Below, in pieces: positions 9,946 to 23,400 of a stretch of DNA of 64,000 bases (positions are counted from its first letter, which is position 1; each line of letters opens with the position of its first letter). This DNA is from Trichosporon coremiiforme (Eukaryota; Basidiomycota; Tremellomycetes; Trichosporonales; Trichosporonaceae). The position numbers and the translations under genes are program-made. Location of the stretch: NCBI GenBank assembly GCA_039545355.1, contig BCJJ01000009.1, positions 620,023 through 684,022 of the forward strand, given 5' to 3'. The notes beneath the pieces were generated by a model that saw only the letters and a list, made by a program, of their open reading frames with translations, was not told where the DNA came from and did no database searches.

Positions 9946-12572
9946 ATGTCGCGGTCTGCCTCGCCCGCGTCCTCTCTCGAGTTCATGTCCTCGGACATGT
10001 CCGACTCCGAGGACGAGTTCCGCCCCCAGCAGCGGAAGCGAGCGCCCGCGCCCAAGAAAGCGGCGCCGATCAAGATCAACCTCTCGGCGCTGCAGCGGGC
10101 GCGCAACGTTGCCACCGCGCACCCGTCAGACGACCAGGACTATGATGAAGAGATCCCCAGGGGAGGCGGTGGCGGCTTCCTGGACAGTCTGATGGGCGGG
10201 CGAGCGATGGACCTCAGTCACGAGCACCTCAAGGCCGACCACGAGAACCGGCCATTGTGGATCGACGACGGTGGCAACATCATTCTTGAAGCATTCGCGC
10301 ACCTCGCACCCCAGGCTCAGGACTTCCTCGTCGCTATTGCGGAGCCAGTGTCAAGACCTAGTCTGATTCACGAGTATCGCATCACGAAGCCGAGTCTGCA
10401 CGCCGCAATGAGTGTGGGTCTCGAGACGAACGACATTATCGGTGTCCTGTCCCGTCTGAGCAAGATTCCGCTGCCCGAGTCGCTCGTCGAACAGATTCGT
10501 GACTGGACCAGCTCTTATGGAAAGATCAAGCTCGTCCTGAAGCACAACCGATACTGGCTCGAAAGCAGTGTGCCAGCCTACCTGCAGACGCTGCTGAAAG
10601 ATGAAGTCATCAAGACATGTCGTGTTCACCGAGACGAGCAAGAGGGCGAGGTAACCTTTGGTGTTGAGCAGAGCGCAAAGCCGAAGCGCGACTTTGCCAT
10701 CCCTGGTACCGAGGCCGCCGCTCGAGCAGCCCGCGGCGAGGGTAACACGGAGCCACAGCGCGATTCGGAGGCCGACGACATGCTTGGCGCCGTGATCGGA
10801 ATCAATGAGACAGATGACTTGGATGAGGACGACGCTGTGCAGTCGTTCGAGGTTGCGGGTGACCGTATGGAGGACGTCCGTCGCCGGTGCAAGGACATCG
10901 ACCTGCCAGCGCTCGAGGAGTACGACTTCCGTAACGACCACATCAACCCCGACCTCGACATTCAGCTGAAGCCCATGACGGTCATTCGACCTTACCAGGA
11001 GACCTCGCTGTCCAAGATGTTCGGTAACGGCCGTGCCCGTTCGGGTATTATCGTGCTGCCGTGTGGTGCCGGCAAGACGCTCGTTGGTATCACTGCCGCG
11101 TGCACGATCAGGAAGAGCGCGCTCGTTCTGTGCACGTCGGCAGTGTCCGTCGCGCAGTGGAAGCAGCAGTTCCTGCAGTTCTCGAACATCTCTGAGCGCC
11201 AGATCTGCGCGTTCACGCAGGGTGAGAAGGAGATCTTCCAGGGCCCTTCGGGTATCGTTATCTCGACTTACTCCATGATTGCGAAAACGGGCAAGCGAGC
11301 ACACGATGCCGAGAAGGTCATGAACTGGCTGCGGTCTCGCGAGTGGGGATTCCTGCTGCTCGACGAGGTGCACGTCGCCCCGGCAGCGCTGTTCCGAAAG
11401 TGCGTCTCGAGCTTCAAGGTGCACACCAAGCTGGGTCTCACGGCGACGCTCGTACGCGAGGACGACAAGATCGGAGATTTGAGCTACCTCATCGGTCCGA
11501 AGCTTTACGAGGCGAACTGGATGGACCTCGCCAAGAACGGGCACATTGCAACCGTGCAGTGTGCTGAGGTGTGGTGTCCCATGACGCCCGAGTTCTACCG
11601 CGAGTACTTGCGGAACCCGTCGCGTAAGCGTATCCTCCTCCACGCCATGAACCCGAACAAGATGCAGGCCTGCCAGTTCCTGATCAAGTACCACGAGGAC
11701 CGCGGAGACAAGATCATCGTGTTCAGCGACAACATCTACGCGCTCGAGGCATACGCGACCCGTCTCGGCAAGCCGTTCATTCACGGTGGCACGCCCGAGG
11801 GAGAACGTCTTCGCATCCTGTCGTGGTTCCAGCACAACCCCAAGCTGAATACGATCTTCCTCTCGTCGGTTGGCGATACGTCGATTGACCTGCCCGAGGC
11901 CACCTGCCTGATCCAGGTCTCGTCGCATTTCGGATCTCGTCGACAGGAAGCGCAGCGACTCGGCCGTATCCTCCGTGCCAAGAGGCGTAACGACGAAGGT
12001 TTCAACGCCTTCTTCTACTCCCTCGTCTCGAAAGATACGCAGGAGATGTACTACTCCTCCAAGCGACAGGGTTTCCTCATCGACCAAGGTTACGCATTCA
12101 AGGTCATCACGGAGCTGCACGGCATTGACAAGATGGACGGGCTCCTGTTCGCGAACAAGAATGACCAGATCGGCCTCCTCGAGGAGATTCTGAACACGGG
12201 TAGCGATGCCTGGGAAACTCAGAACCATTACATGCGCCTCAACAACGGCAAGCACCACAAGGGCACCTCGTCGCAGACTCCCTACGCTGCGCCGCCGTCG
12301 GCGAGTGTGCAGCGATTCCAGGCACCCCTCGAGGATCTCTCGGGTGGCAAGAACATCAGTTACCGCGAGCAGAACAAGAGTGCAAAGTACGTGATGCCCA
12401 AGCTGTCACATCCCACTACGAAGCTGACCTATGCAGCAAGGAACTCAACCGCGAAGAGCGCCAGCTCAAGAAGCAAAAGGTCTCCCAGAACCAGGGTACA
12501 GGCCAGGCGGCCATCTTCCGCAAGCGCGCGAAGGAGCTCGCCATGGCGAAGAAGAGGATGTCCGAGTTCTAA
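9946..12572 (+). CDS. SSL2: TFIIH helicase/translocase subunit XPB (Ssl2/Rad25)
   Basis: Two exons, 9946-12386 and 12437-12572, give 858 residues. After an acidic, Ser-rich N terminus comes the damage-recognition-like domain, then helicase motifs: LPCGAGKT (about 371), LLDEVHVAP (DEVH box, about 473), the XPB-specific RED sequence in [10 protein letters not shown] (about 502), and [13 protein letters not shown] (motif VI, about 668). The C terminus after the intron is Lys/Arg-rich ([20 protein letters not shown]). XPB is the DNA translocase of TFIIH for promoter opening and nucleotide excision repair. Without splicing, the ORF would read into an unrelated Arg/Ser-rich tail. The open frame extends upstream of 9946 but without another ATG. 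Confidence 0.97.
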
Positions 12573-12606
12573 TGGGCGATTTCTGCCGGCTGATGGGTGC
12601 GAAGGC

Positions 12607-12662
12607 GCCGGCCGGGGCGGTCATCTCTCGAGGATCGCAGCCGTCGGCCGGCTGCCGGCCGG
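12607..12662. repeat. GC-rich self-complementary stretch after SSL2
   Basis: Two copies of GCCGGCCGG-type palindrome at about 12607-12615 and 12654-12662, with GTCGGCCGGC between, can fold into a stable hairpin. It starts 35 bp after the SSL2 stop, so it may mark 3' end processing, but that is inference. Confidence 0.35.
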
Positions 12663-13883
12663 TTTACGTTGGTCTCGACGGCCCGGATCGGTTTTCTGGA
12701 GGTTGTCTTCTCGTTGGTTGTTCAGCTGCCTAATCAGGGTGGTTGGGATCGTGAGGCGGAAACCGCGCAGAAGTGAGGTGAGGGAAGAAGAAGTCGCCAA
12801 CTGGCGGTGTAGCATCATTACTTCAAAACAACGCACCTTCGGGGTGCAACTAGCATAGAAATGTATTCACTGTACGAGTATCCTTCACCTTGTGGCTGCT
12901 GTAGTTGCTTCACTCACCGATTGTCCTGCGTTGACATGTGCTCGAAGTAAGGATACTCCCACGAGCGGGAGCAATACCGCAATCTGTGCCGGCTTGGGGT
13001 CCCGTGAGGGCGTGCCAGTGGTACTCCCTGCGGCGGCACCACCGAAGGTGGTCACAACGCCTCTCTTGTGCGGTGTCGGTTGATCGCCTATGCTGCCTGG
13101 GCGCTGTGTGGGAGTGCCAAAAGATGAACACACACACAAAAGAGGAGGGGCCGTTCCTGTACTGGACCCCCTGAGGGGGATGGGGCGAACCATGCTTCGA
13201 GGACAGCCATAACTCCTGTTACTCCGTGTCTGCAGCCTCGATGTTCTTGCTGTCCCGGTCAGCGGTTTCTTATAGCCTGCGAGACAGGTATCAGCACGCT
13301 GTCCGTGGGGCCAATTGCAATCAGCAGTTGATTAGTGAAGTCTCCGGAGCACTCAATGCTGCACTATAGCACAGCAAACGTGAACCATGCATTGCCGCAC
13401 CTTCAGTTGGTCCTGGGTGCATGCAAAAAGGTGTTTCTCACTTACTGTCCCCGGCCCGGGGGCGGCATGTCCTGTCATTCAGTGTGCCCGTTACTGGCCC
13501 CTTGCGGGGACGGCTGGCCGGCCGACTTCGAGGCATGAAAACGCCTGCACCAAGGTAATGTTGACCGTAGTCAAACCAGGTTTCCATGGCACGTGTGCGA
13601 AGGAGACACCGTCGTCAGAACGTGAGTGAGGAGAGAGGCGCGGAGGGGCCATCTGTCACCGTAGAAAGGCGAGACCGTCTCATCAGCAACTCCGATCCCC
13701 AGCAGATCGTCCTCTGGGCGCCGAAAGCGCTCCCTGCGTTACGGGGACCAATGGAGGGAGAAATAGAACGCTAGACCTCACGTTATAACGGGGGAGAGCG
13801 GAGGGGAGTCGCACCGATGCACACGGCGTGCGAAGAGGTGGTGTGTGCGAGTCTGAGAGTCGCCAGCAACCATCGACAGCCGA

Positions 13884-13998
13884 GTGGACCTCGGAGGTGG
13901 AGGTGTGATAGGGGTGGCAAAAGATCAAATATTCACGTGTAAATTGTTCCCGCACCTCCACCTCCGTCAGTGGATTTTGGAGGCGCGGCGAGGTCCAC
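13884..13998. repeat. Nested inverted repeat upstream of SOF1 with CACGTG in the loop
   Basis: The 14-mer CGGAGGTGGAGGTG (13892-13905) is exactly inverted at 13953-13966, and the adjoining GTGGACCTCG (13884-13893) is exactly inverted at 13989-13998. The AT-rich loop holds an E-box-like CACGTG at 13934-13939. The element ends about 140 bp before the SOF1 ATG. Confidence 0.6.
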
Positions 13999-14139
13999 GG
14001 CCATCTTCGCCGTTCCCGTGACACTCAGCGACCTCTCCATTGCGTGCACATAAACGACATCGGCTCTGAGGACATCAAGAAACGCCTGTTCAGCACTTAG
14101 GACATTGACTAGAACAACCGATTAGAAGATTCGCCCGTC

Positions 14140-16356
14140 ATGGTGGTGAGTGGATCGGTGTCTTCCTCCAAGCTCCAATTGTTGACGTATCGCAGAAGAT
14201 CAAGATGATTTCGCGGTCGCTCGACGACCACCTTCCCTCCTCGTCAACTGCGCCTCACCCGCTGCAGCGCAACCTTGCGCCGCACATGCACCCCTTCGCC
14301 AAGCCGAGAGAGTACACGCGTGCGCTGAACGCGGCCAAGATTGACCGCATGTTCGCCAAGCCCTTCGTTTCTGCGCTCGGTGGACACCAGGACGGCGTGT
14401 ACGTCCTTGGTGCGGACCCGCGACGAGCCTCCGTCGTTGCCGCTGGTGGCGGTGATGGTGAGGTTATCGTGCACTCGCTTTCGCAGCGCCGTGCGCTCCT
14501 CAAGCTCGACGCTCACAAGGGCATGGTCGGTGGCCTCTGCTGGACGGCTGAGGCCCGCGACGGCAAGCGTGGCCTGATCACGGCGGGCAAGCTCGACGGA
14601 CAGATCAAGATTTGGCGCTCGCAGGCTTTCGCTCCCGGAATGACTGTTGAGGAGGAGGAGGAGGACAACATGCTCGACTCGGCCGGCGCGGTCGGCGAGG
14701 ACGGATTCGACGAGGACGATCTTGCGATGGACGACAAGGCGACGACCCGCGGACAGAACCTCGAGCCGTCGCTCGTGATCAACTCCAAGAACGGCTTCAA
14801 CTCCCTTGACCACCACCGTTCTGACGGCGTGTTTGCGACGGCCAGCTCGTGCGTTCAGATCTGGGACGAGACGCGCACTGCGCCGCTGTCGACGCTCGCT
14901 TTCGGTGGCAGCATGGAAACGGTCGCCTGCGTCCGCTTCAACCAGAGCGAGACGTCTGTTCTTGCGTCTGTCGGCAACGAGCGCACCATGTGCCTCTACG
15001 ACATTCGTACCGGCAAGGCTGAGCGCCGCATCGTCATGAACATGCGCAGCAACCAGCTCTCGTGGTGCCCCACCCTGCCCACCGTTATGCTCCTCGCCAG
15101 CGAGGACCACAACCTCTACACCTACGACCTCAGAAATCTCGACCGCCCCACGCAGATCTACAAGGGTCACGTTGGCGGTGTCATGGGCTGCGACTGGAGT
15201 GAGTATCGCGGTTCTCAGTTGCTTAATTCGCTTTCATCAGCTAACCCACAGGTCCGACTGGAGAAGGATTCGTCTCCGGAAGTTACGACCGCACCGTCCG
15301 ACTCTGGGACCGCGATGCCGGCAAGAGCCGCGACGTCTACCACACGAAGCGCATGCAGCGGTGAGTACTGATTGAGATAGTGGTTGTGAACGGTTAGCGG
15401 CGGTCCTACGATCGTGCGATCCATTAGATCCTTTGTCCTTGTCGCCTCCGTTCTAAGGGGCGAGAGGGCGGAGTGGCCATTGTTCTCTGTGACGACCGCC
15501 CGTCTTCGTAACGCACAACGCAAGGGCGGCTAGTCGGACTACGGACTTGATCCCGAAGCCAGAGGAACATGCGCCAGGAGCTGTCGATCTCCGCGTGTTT
15601 CATCCTCATCACCCTTTGAAGCTCAGGCCAGCGAAGAAAGGGAAGCAGGGTCAGATGCGATCGCACACTCGCTGCTTTTCACTGTCCTGCCCCCATTGCA
15701 CTTTCGAAACAATGGCTGACATGACAGTATCTTCGACGTTACCTACACCCCGACGGCCGACTTCGTCCTGTCCGCGAGTGACGACGGCAATGTCCGTGTG
15801 TGGAAGAACAACGCCAGCCAGAAGCTCGGTGTTGTCTCTGGAAAGGAGCGCGCTGCGATGGAATACCGCCAGAAGCTCGTCGAGCAGTGGAAGTCGGACT
15901 CGACCGTGCGCCGCGTCGCGGAGCGCAGGCATATGCCGCAGAGTGTGCACTCGGCCGTCAAGCTCAAGCGCGAGATGCTCGAGGCGCGCAAGGTCAAGGA
16001 GGACAGGAGGAGGAAGCACACCAAGGCCGGCCGGGAGAAGCCCAAGCCGGAGAGGAAGAGTGAGTACGACGGGGAGCAGGGGGGAGTGGCAGTCTGCGGT
16101 CCCCAGAACGTCAACCGGCTTCTAGACCAGCCGCGACTGATCCCTCTCCTGGGTTAAGCAGGGGTCGAAACTTGCACAACCTCCTACGGGGTGCTCGGGA
16201 GTCTTTGCTGCTTGATCTCATACGCTTTCGTGCTCGCCTAGCACCACACTCAGCGTGGGAGGGGTGGCGCTGGGGACCTGCGGTGGCGGCGCCCAGGCAG
16301 AAAAGGATAAATTTCGCTGACAACCAACAGAGGCTCTTATCACCGAGCAGAAGTAA
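14140..16356 (+). CDS. SOF1: Sof1/DCAF13 WD-repeat protein of the small-subunit processome
   Basis: Five exons (14140-14145, 14196-15198, 15252-15360, 15728-16059, 16331-16356) give 491 residues. The start MVKIKMISRS, then HPFAKPREYTRALNAAKIDRMFAKPFV, is diagnostic for Sof1. WD repeats follow (GQIKIWRS, CVQIWDE, MCLYDIRTGK, LYTYDLRN, TVRLWDRDAGK, NVRVWKNNAS). The C-terminal Sof1-like domain (AMEYRQKLVEQWKSD, RHMPQSVHSAVKLKREM) ends RKKALITEQK. The protein works in the nucleolus with U3 snoRNP in 18S rRNA maturation. An acidic insert (about residues 160-190) splits two WD blades. The first exon is just two codons. The last intron (271 nt) is inferred from frame and the family C terminus. Confidence 0.94.
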
Positions 16357-17404
16357 TCTGCTTTCTCTCGCTCCACGATCCATCCGCCATATCGCTCATA
16401 CGCGCGCTCGCTATTCGCCGTTTTCCTGTTGTACATTGCATGCCATAACCATCAAACCGACAGATGCCCTGACTATCCCACTACTGCGCTGATTCCCCTA
16501 CAATCTGACAATCAAACAAGAGGACTTCAACCCCTCAGGCTGATCGCCGGCCGTGACCGTTCAACGGGCGCGCTCGTTGTCAAGGCGCACTCCCTCGTCG
16601 TGGTGTAATCAACGAGGCGAACTCATACCTCCCACCGCCTAAGGATGTTGCCCGACAGATCAAGCGGCGCAACATGGCGAGCGTAGAGCGTGGCCTGTGC
16701 GGAGGCTGGACACGGCGTTATTGTTTGGATGACAGCTCTTCAACACTAGCTCGAGACAGGAACGCTGTAGCACGCACATGCGCACTTGCGTTCTCTACGC
16801 TCGAGCCTTGTTTTGTGTGCGGTGTCCGTGTCCGACCTACCGACCAACAAACATCGGATGCGCAGGCAGCACGGGACAGTGCAGCGGTGGGCGGCCCCGA
16901 CGTCTGCACGCGCCTTGTGCGTGCGGCCCAGCACCCTCTTTCGTCCTTTCGTCACACTACGGCTCGCGCTTCCGGGCTGCCTCACGGTTTTGCGCCAGTG
17001 CTCAGACACCTCGCTGCCCCCCTTTATCGACTGCTCACCCTTTCTCTTGCTCTCGCGCTCCGGTGCCCAGACAACTGGAACTTACTCACAACAGAGTCCA
17101 TCACCACACAACTTCCGAAAGAAAACATTCGCGCCTCAGCTCAGTCGAGCCCAACCCGAGTGCCCGATCCAGTGTCCCGGGGCGTGCGTTGTTTTGCTTT
17201 CTCACGACCCCCTCCCCTTTCCTTTCCTCTTGTCCTGCCTCGACCGACTCACCGCAAACATCGAGACAAACCGTTGACTGACGATCCCCCATCTCCAGCT
17301 ATCTCCATCTGTGATTCCACTGCCGGCCTTTTCCAACTCTCGACCCACTCTCAACCTGTACCTAATCCACCTGTACACTACGATCTAAGGAAACGGAGGA
17401 GTCA
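16357..17404 (+). promoter_or_regulatory. Promoter and long pyrimidine-rich leader of the giant gene
   Basis: About 1 kb ahead of the giant gene. From about 16,900 the plus strand is C/T/A-rich and purine-poor, as in long fungal 5' leaders. Overlapping ORFs in all three plus frames (16674-17468 and others) look like a by-product of this composition. No splice pattern that extends the downstream protein was found. Confidence 0.45.
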
Positions 17405-20400
17405 ATGTCATCACCGCCGCCGCTGTCGCCCGCCCCGCGGCGGTGGCGCGCCGACCGCTCTCTTGTAGACCGTCTGAACCAGCTTGCAGAGGGCAGTCCG
17501 TCCGGCAAGGAGAAGTATGTGGACGAGGTCGACGCTCTCCTGTCCTCGACACCAGTGCGACCACCAGCGCGCCCCGCCTCAGCCCCAAAGCGACACGACA
17601 GTACGCGCTCTACAGCCTCCGCCCGCTCAGCCGCCTCCAGTCTGCGCAGCACCCGGTCCAGCGCCACGCTGCGATTGAAGCAGCAGCCAACGGGCGAGAG
17701 CTTTGCGCGGGCGTACGACGATCTCTATGCGTCGCTGGACGCGCTCGCGAATCCGATCGATTCTTCCTCCCCTGAGGCAGCCACTCCCGAGGCGACGCCC
17801 GAAGCCGCGACTCCAAAGGCTTTCGAACCACCGCAAGCAGCAAGAACGCCAAAATCGAGGACACCCTTGCCGAAACCCGCCACACCGGGTTTGGCAACAG
17901 AGTCGAATGCGGAAGGCAGGAACCCAGAGCGCTACCCCACGTCGCCAGCTGGACTCGGAGGGCATGGGCTGGGCATCCGGCTTGGATCCAGCACCGCGGG
18001 TGGAAGCTCAAGGGTTAGCACGCCCAAGTCGCTAACCGTTTCTGACGCTGCGGCTGTCGCGCAAACCTTCCCACTGCCGCCGTCGCCAAGTAAAAGCATT
18101 CCTCTGAGCCCGGTAGCGAGTTCGGTCGCGTCTCCTGCCCTTCCAAAGCTAGGGCTCGGCAGACTCACCTCGCCGCTTTCTGTCTCAAGCGTGGCCGGCA
18201 GCTTCCAGACAGCTCTGTCCGCGACCACTTCGCCTAAACTCTCTAGTGCCACCCTCCCACCATACTCAAGAGCCCCCTCTGAGGCACCCCCGGTTCCCAG
18301 CAAGTCTCCATTCCAGATGTGCCGCACGACACCGACGAAGCGCACCGGCGCAGCTCTTGATCCTCCTGCTCCGAAGCGCCCTTCTCCAACAAACACGCCG
18401 AGCAAGGCGCGGGTGTCGAACCTGATGAAGATGTTCGAGACTGGCTCCTCAGGTTCGCCAACGCGACCCGCCCCTGTGGGAGGGAGAAGTCTAGCAGGTA
18501 TGAGCGCGCCCGGCCGGAATTTCCGTACCGCTCCCGGTACAACAACACCGAGTGGTGCTATCTCGCCAGCGCTCACTCGTACTGCGGGGGCTACATCTCC
18601 CGGCTTCTCGCCTGGTCGCTCAACGCCGACGCGGGTGCCCAGCGCTACTCCGAGCACTCGCGGACGAGGACGGAGCGTAGGGCGAGTCGACAGCCCATCA
18701 TCGGTGCTCGATGGACCGCGAGCCAGCTGGCAAGTTAGAAGCGCTCTCCCACCGCCAGAGCAGCTGGACCTCGGCCCACTCAAGTTTGTTCCGCTGCCGA
18801 CGCCTACGCAGAAGCTGTCCAAGTCGTCGCCGTATGGTGCGATGGGACGAGGTCGCTCGGCATCATCTGGATCAGCTGCTGGGACCACTCTGCCAGCTGG
18901 GCCGGTTGCAGCTTCGCCAGCTGCTCACGCTCCTGACATTCAGACGGTGTCGCCTCGTTTGGCGTCGAGCTCCAAGTCAGCTTCGTCGCCAGTGTCGAAC
19001 GTGCGCAACATGATTGCAGCGTGGCGTGCGCGCTCGTCAAGCTCTGGTGGTCCTCCACCCCCGTCTTTCGGTTCAGTTGCTGAAAGTCTCGTGGCGCAGC
19101 AGACTGGTGTGAGCGCCACGAGTGGCACGAGTGCCGGTGCCACGAGGCTTGGGCGGAAGCGAAGTTGGAACATTAGTATTCGTCGTCGGCGACAAAACGA
19201 GCAGCGCAAGGCGATTGTCGAAGAGGAGTTGGAGGATATCAATGCCGAGCGTCCGCATTCGCCCCCGATCACTATCAGTAGTGGGGGATCGAAGTCGGCC
19301 TCTGGACAAGGCTCCGACAGTTCGCATTCCAACCTTCCTCCGCGGCCGGCAAAACCCTCTCCGCCATCCATGCCCTCGGTGCCCTCCGTCGGCCGCTCAT
19401 CCGATTGGCAAACAACACAGAGCTCATTGTCCCCTTCCTCCGATTCAGAGCCGACTGGCGAGGTAGGCTACCTTCATCACACTGTCTCAGCTGACACGCA
19501 GGCCATCAGGACAGGCGTTCTGTACTACCTGCAAGTGCACGGGCGGCCTGCCGAGGAATATGCGTGGATTCGCGTCGACGGGCGTCTATTCGCGGACCGG
19601 CTTATCCTGAGGCAGTGCCTGCCTAACGGCATGACCCTTCAGACGACGATCTACCTGGACGATTGTGACGGTGAGCTGAGCGCGTTGTGTATGCGCTGAC
19701 AGTTCAGAAGTGGCTAGCTCTCCGAGCCCGACTAACAGCCGCTCGGACGACATTGGATCCGCGATTGCGCGCCGTGACCGCGAGCTCGCCAACCAGCTCT
19801 ATCCGTTCCGGCTGCAGTATGAGGAGGGTCAAGAGCGGCTTGGCTGTGACAGCGCCATCGAGCGAGGTAAGCGTTACCGCTCTGGAGGCTGTAGAGGGTA
19901 TGTAATGGCTGACATCAGTGCGTTGGGTTAGTGCGATCTGGGGCGTGCTCGACCGGCTCAGCACAGCTGCGCCGACCCGTACTGCTCCCTCCGTCCGCAG
20001 TGGAAGCAGCAGCTCGCTGGCCGGATCGGCGTCCACGCGCCTCACGCAGTCTTATTCTGTCCCCCAAGCCGTGGTTGATGATGCCGTTATCCCGACCGCT
20101 GGAGGAGGTGCTGCGCCCCTCGTTCACCGGGACTCGAAGCGGCTCAAGCCGCAGCGCTCCCTCCGCCGTGCGGCGAGCGATCTCGACCTCCGCGCCGAGC
20201 AAACTGAGCAGCTGACGGCTACGCGTTCTGAGCCGTCAACGTTCCTTACCCCCATGCCGGCCCACGCGCCTACGATTGCGACGTATCCTGCCTCATCTCT
20301 ACCTGGAGCCACCATTGCAACCTTTCCCGAGTCGCAGCGTACGCTGCAGCCGTATCCGCTTTCCGAAGGCACGGCTGCTGCGACAGTGCATGCGGCGCCG

Positions 20401-23400
20401 ACGATTCCTCCGTTCGAGCCCTCTGAGCTCGGAGCAATGCATGAGGACGCCGTGTCGGACATTGGACCCTCCATTTCTGAGTATGCTGGACCGGCGTCTC
20501 GTGGTGCCCGAGACGGCAGCGGGTCGGGCTACGCCGCCTCGGCGTCCACAGTGCCGAGTTCGAGCCTCAGTGCGACGGCGTATTCCGGTCCGGCGGAGAT
20601 GGAGACGATCGACGTGAACCGGCCCATGAGCTTTCCGCTGTCGGCACCAAGCGAGGTTGTTATTCCTGGCGCAACTTGGCCGCCGGAGTTCTCGCGACGA
20701 AGCGGCTCTGGCTCTGGCTCTGGCTCTGGGTCCGGCTCAGGTAGGTCCGGTGACACTTTGCCACCGGGCTACACGAGCGAGCCGTACGAGGGCCCTCACT
20801 CAGAGGCAGCTGCGTTTTCCATGCCAGCGCAAACAACTGGTACAGATGCTGGGTTCACAACAGCAACTGGGACAACGGGCATTGAGGCTGGATTTACCGG
20901 CGATTCGAGCGGCCTGCCGTCACTTACCGGAGCGTGTGGTGAGAAACGCTCGCTCCTTACGCTGGTGACTCCAACGAGCGAGTACAGCGGCTGGGCGACC
21001 GGTGACTCCTCTGACGTTAGCCTGCTTCCCGTTGAGACGGCGGACGAGTTCACCTCTCCTCGTCCAGGGTTCTTGTACGGGACCGGCTCTCCAGCTCGGT
21101 CGAGCACGGTGCGCGGACAAAGCGCTGGTGGGGGCTCCAGCCCGCAAGGGACCCACGCGCAGTCGCAGCACACGTCCGCGACCGCCACACCTAGGAGGTG
21201 GGCGCACGACCCTCCCGAGGGTTCAACCTACACCAGCGCTCCGGAGACGAACGACATTGCGCAGGAGAAGCATCGAAAGGAGGGCCACAGCTTCAGCTAC
21301 ACCGATCTTCCTCCCCTTCCGCCGTCGGACTCAGATCCCAGCTCAGGTCTGAGCGGCTCATCGGGGAACAGGACATCGGCGTCGCACGCTTCGTGGCCAG
21401 GATCGCAATTATACCGCTCCGATGCTGTCTCCCGTCACTCGACTGACAGCTCTGCGCCGTCACATTGCTCGGGGAAGCCGAGCTTCCATCGCTCTACTCT
21501 GCAAGCATCCCCTCACTCGCTGGTTAGCGCTCACTCGTCCCAAGCGCGCCCCAGTACTGCCGGTGGTAGTGAACGACCCTCAGTGCCTGGCTCTTCCCAC
21601 TCTTCCTCGTCCGGAGACTCATCGCCTTTCCATTCAGATCCAGGATCCAGACACTCTGGGCACAGCCCAAACCGCTCTGCCCGTCACTCTGGGCCCAGCT
21701 CTCACCACTGGGGGCTGATCTCTGGGGGCTCTGGCCCGTCGTCTGAGCGTTCTCGGCCTGAATCTCCCCACTCCGTTCCGCAGAAGGCGCCGCCTGGCGG
21801 GGTTCAGCCGCAGCGATACTCTATCCAAGTCGACGTACCTATTCCCGGCGTGCCGAGTGGCCCTTGGAGTTCCGGTTCATCGAGCTACGGTGGTCAACGT
21901 GGCTCGTCACTGCCGACTGCTCCGAGCCACACGGGCTCTGTTCGGACCGACGAGGCGACTGGAGACCCTACATCTGAGAAGCAGCGATGGTCTTCGACCT
22001 CCCTAGGAACTTACAAGAGTGCAACTCCGCTTATGGGGCGCCTCCTGCGAGACGACGGTCCTGTGCCTCATCCCCCTAATTCTTCGTCTTTGGTATCGTT
22101 GCGGCAACCTCAGCCCATCACAGACTGGGCTGCGGGAATCCGACCTCCGGCATCGGAAGCAGGCAATCAGAGCTACTACACGGACCCTGCGGCCCCCTCC
22201 TCCGCTTCCTTTGTCACCGGCGTGGCACCTCCTACCTATACCGCCCGCTCCACGGCCATCACCACCGCTCGCGGTGGCCTCTCAACCGCCGGTGTCTCTC
22301 TTGCCACGGGGCGTACCTCGATGTACGCCACCGCCGCCACAGCGGAGTCCTCTGCTACGTCCGAGCTGCAGCCACCGAACCCGACTTTCTCAGCAGGGCC
22401 TAGTGCTGTCACCTCAGACCCGCAATCGCCATTCGGCACCCCGCCGTTCGTCTCTGCTGTTCCCGTATCGCCGGGTTGGACCACACACCGCGGTTTGCCA
22501 TCATATGCGCCGACCGAAGTATCAGCGCTCCCCAGCAGGCCGTGGAGTGCCCGCGGCACGACACCGTCCATTCCAGAGCAACAGCAACGGAGCGTGACGC
22601 CAATGAGCATCGCCGATGTCAATGTTGCGGATCTCGAGCGAATGTCCAGCGTCAGCTCGAGCGCGAGCCGCCTCACAGAGGTTCCGAACCATCAAAGCTC
22701 CAGCAGTGGCAGTAGCAGTGGCAACCCCCAGTCCAGCAACCCCTCGGAGTCCAGCGACCCGAGGGGCTACCGCACTGCAAGCACGCACGAGAGCTATACG
22801 ACTGGCACCATCGCATACACGACCGCTGAAGGAACGCGCTACCGCAGTGCTGGCAGTACACCGTGAGTATGCTCCTGAGCAGGGGTCCCCAGCTGACCAG
22901 TAGAACTCCGCACACGGCCATATCGCTTCCGTCGACAATCGCATCATCCGAGACGGCCGCGCCACCCTCCACGACTAGCATGTCGAGCGTTCCTTCGACA
23001 TCAACCGAGTCCATCTCGAGCGTGCCAAGCTGGGTGCAGCGCAAGCCGGACTATGCGGATGTAGAGCGCCTGACTGAGACTTCGGCACCATCGACCTTCC
23101 CACCGCCGTCAAGCGTCTGGACTCTGCCGGTAAGCTCCAGCGTACCCTCAACATTCCGCAACGTTATTCCGAGCACCCTCAGCACCCAGCCCGGCAGCAC
23201 GCAACCTCCGAGCACGTCTGTTCCGTCGACTAAGCAGCGAACCGTTTCGGGATCTACTTGCGCCACCCAAGCGTCCAGCTCACAGGCGTCCGACAGCCGC
23301 TCTGATGCGACGACCGCACTTCTTCGCCCGTTCCTGAACCATGGCCGAGGTGACGTTGCTATGGGCAGGCTTGTCAACCGACTCCTCGCCTACGAGGACG

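Larger units (their letters stand above)
12573..14139. other. Intergenic region between SSL2 and SOF1
   Basis: About 1.57 kb between two plus-strand genes. Small overlapping ORFs at 12885-13774 show no domain or intron logic. It contains a GC-rich self-complementary stretch just after SSL2 and a nested inverted repeat just before SOF1, listed separately. No transposon or tRNA was recognised. Confidence 0.5.

Noticed and set aside
10351..12258. 635-codon minus-strand ORF opposite SSL2
   Set aside because: Exact antisense of strongly coding XPB sequence; codon bias (GAG/CTC-rich) keeps the opposite frame open. Leu/Val/Glu/Arg-rich translation without any domain.
15361..15727. A snoRNA or tRNA inside the 367-nt SOF1 intron
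   Set aside because: No convincing box C/D, H/ACA or tRNA A/B boxes could be found by eye.
19918..22866. A separate gene starting at 19918
   Set aside because: It begins with GTG, not ATG, and joins in phase to the PH-like exons upstream (ERVRWVSAIW), so it is an exon of the giant gene.
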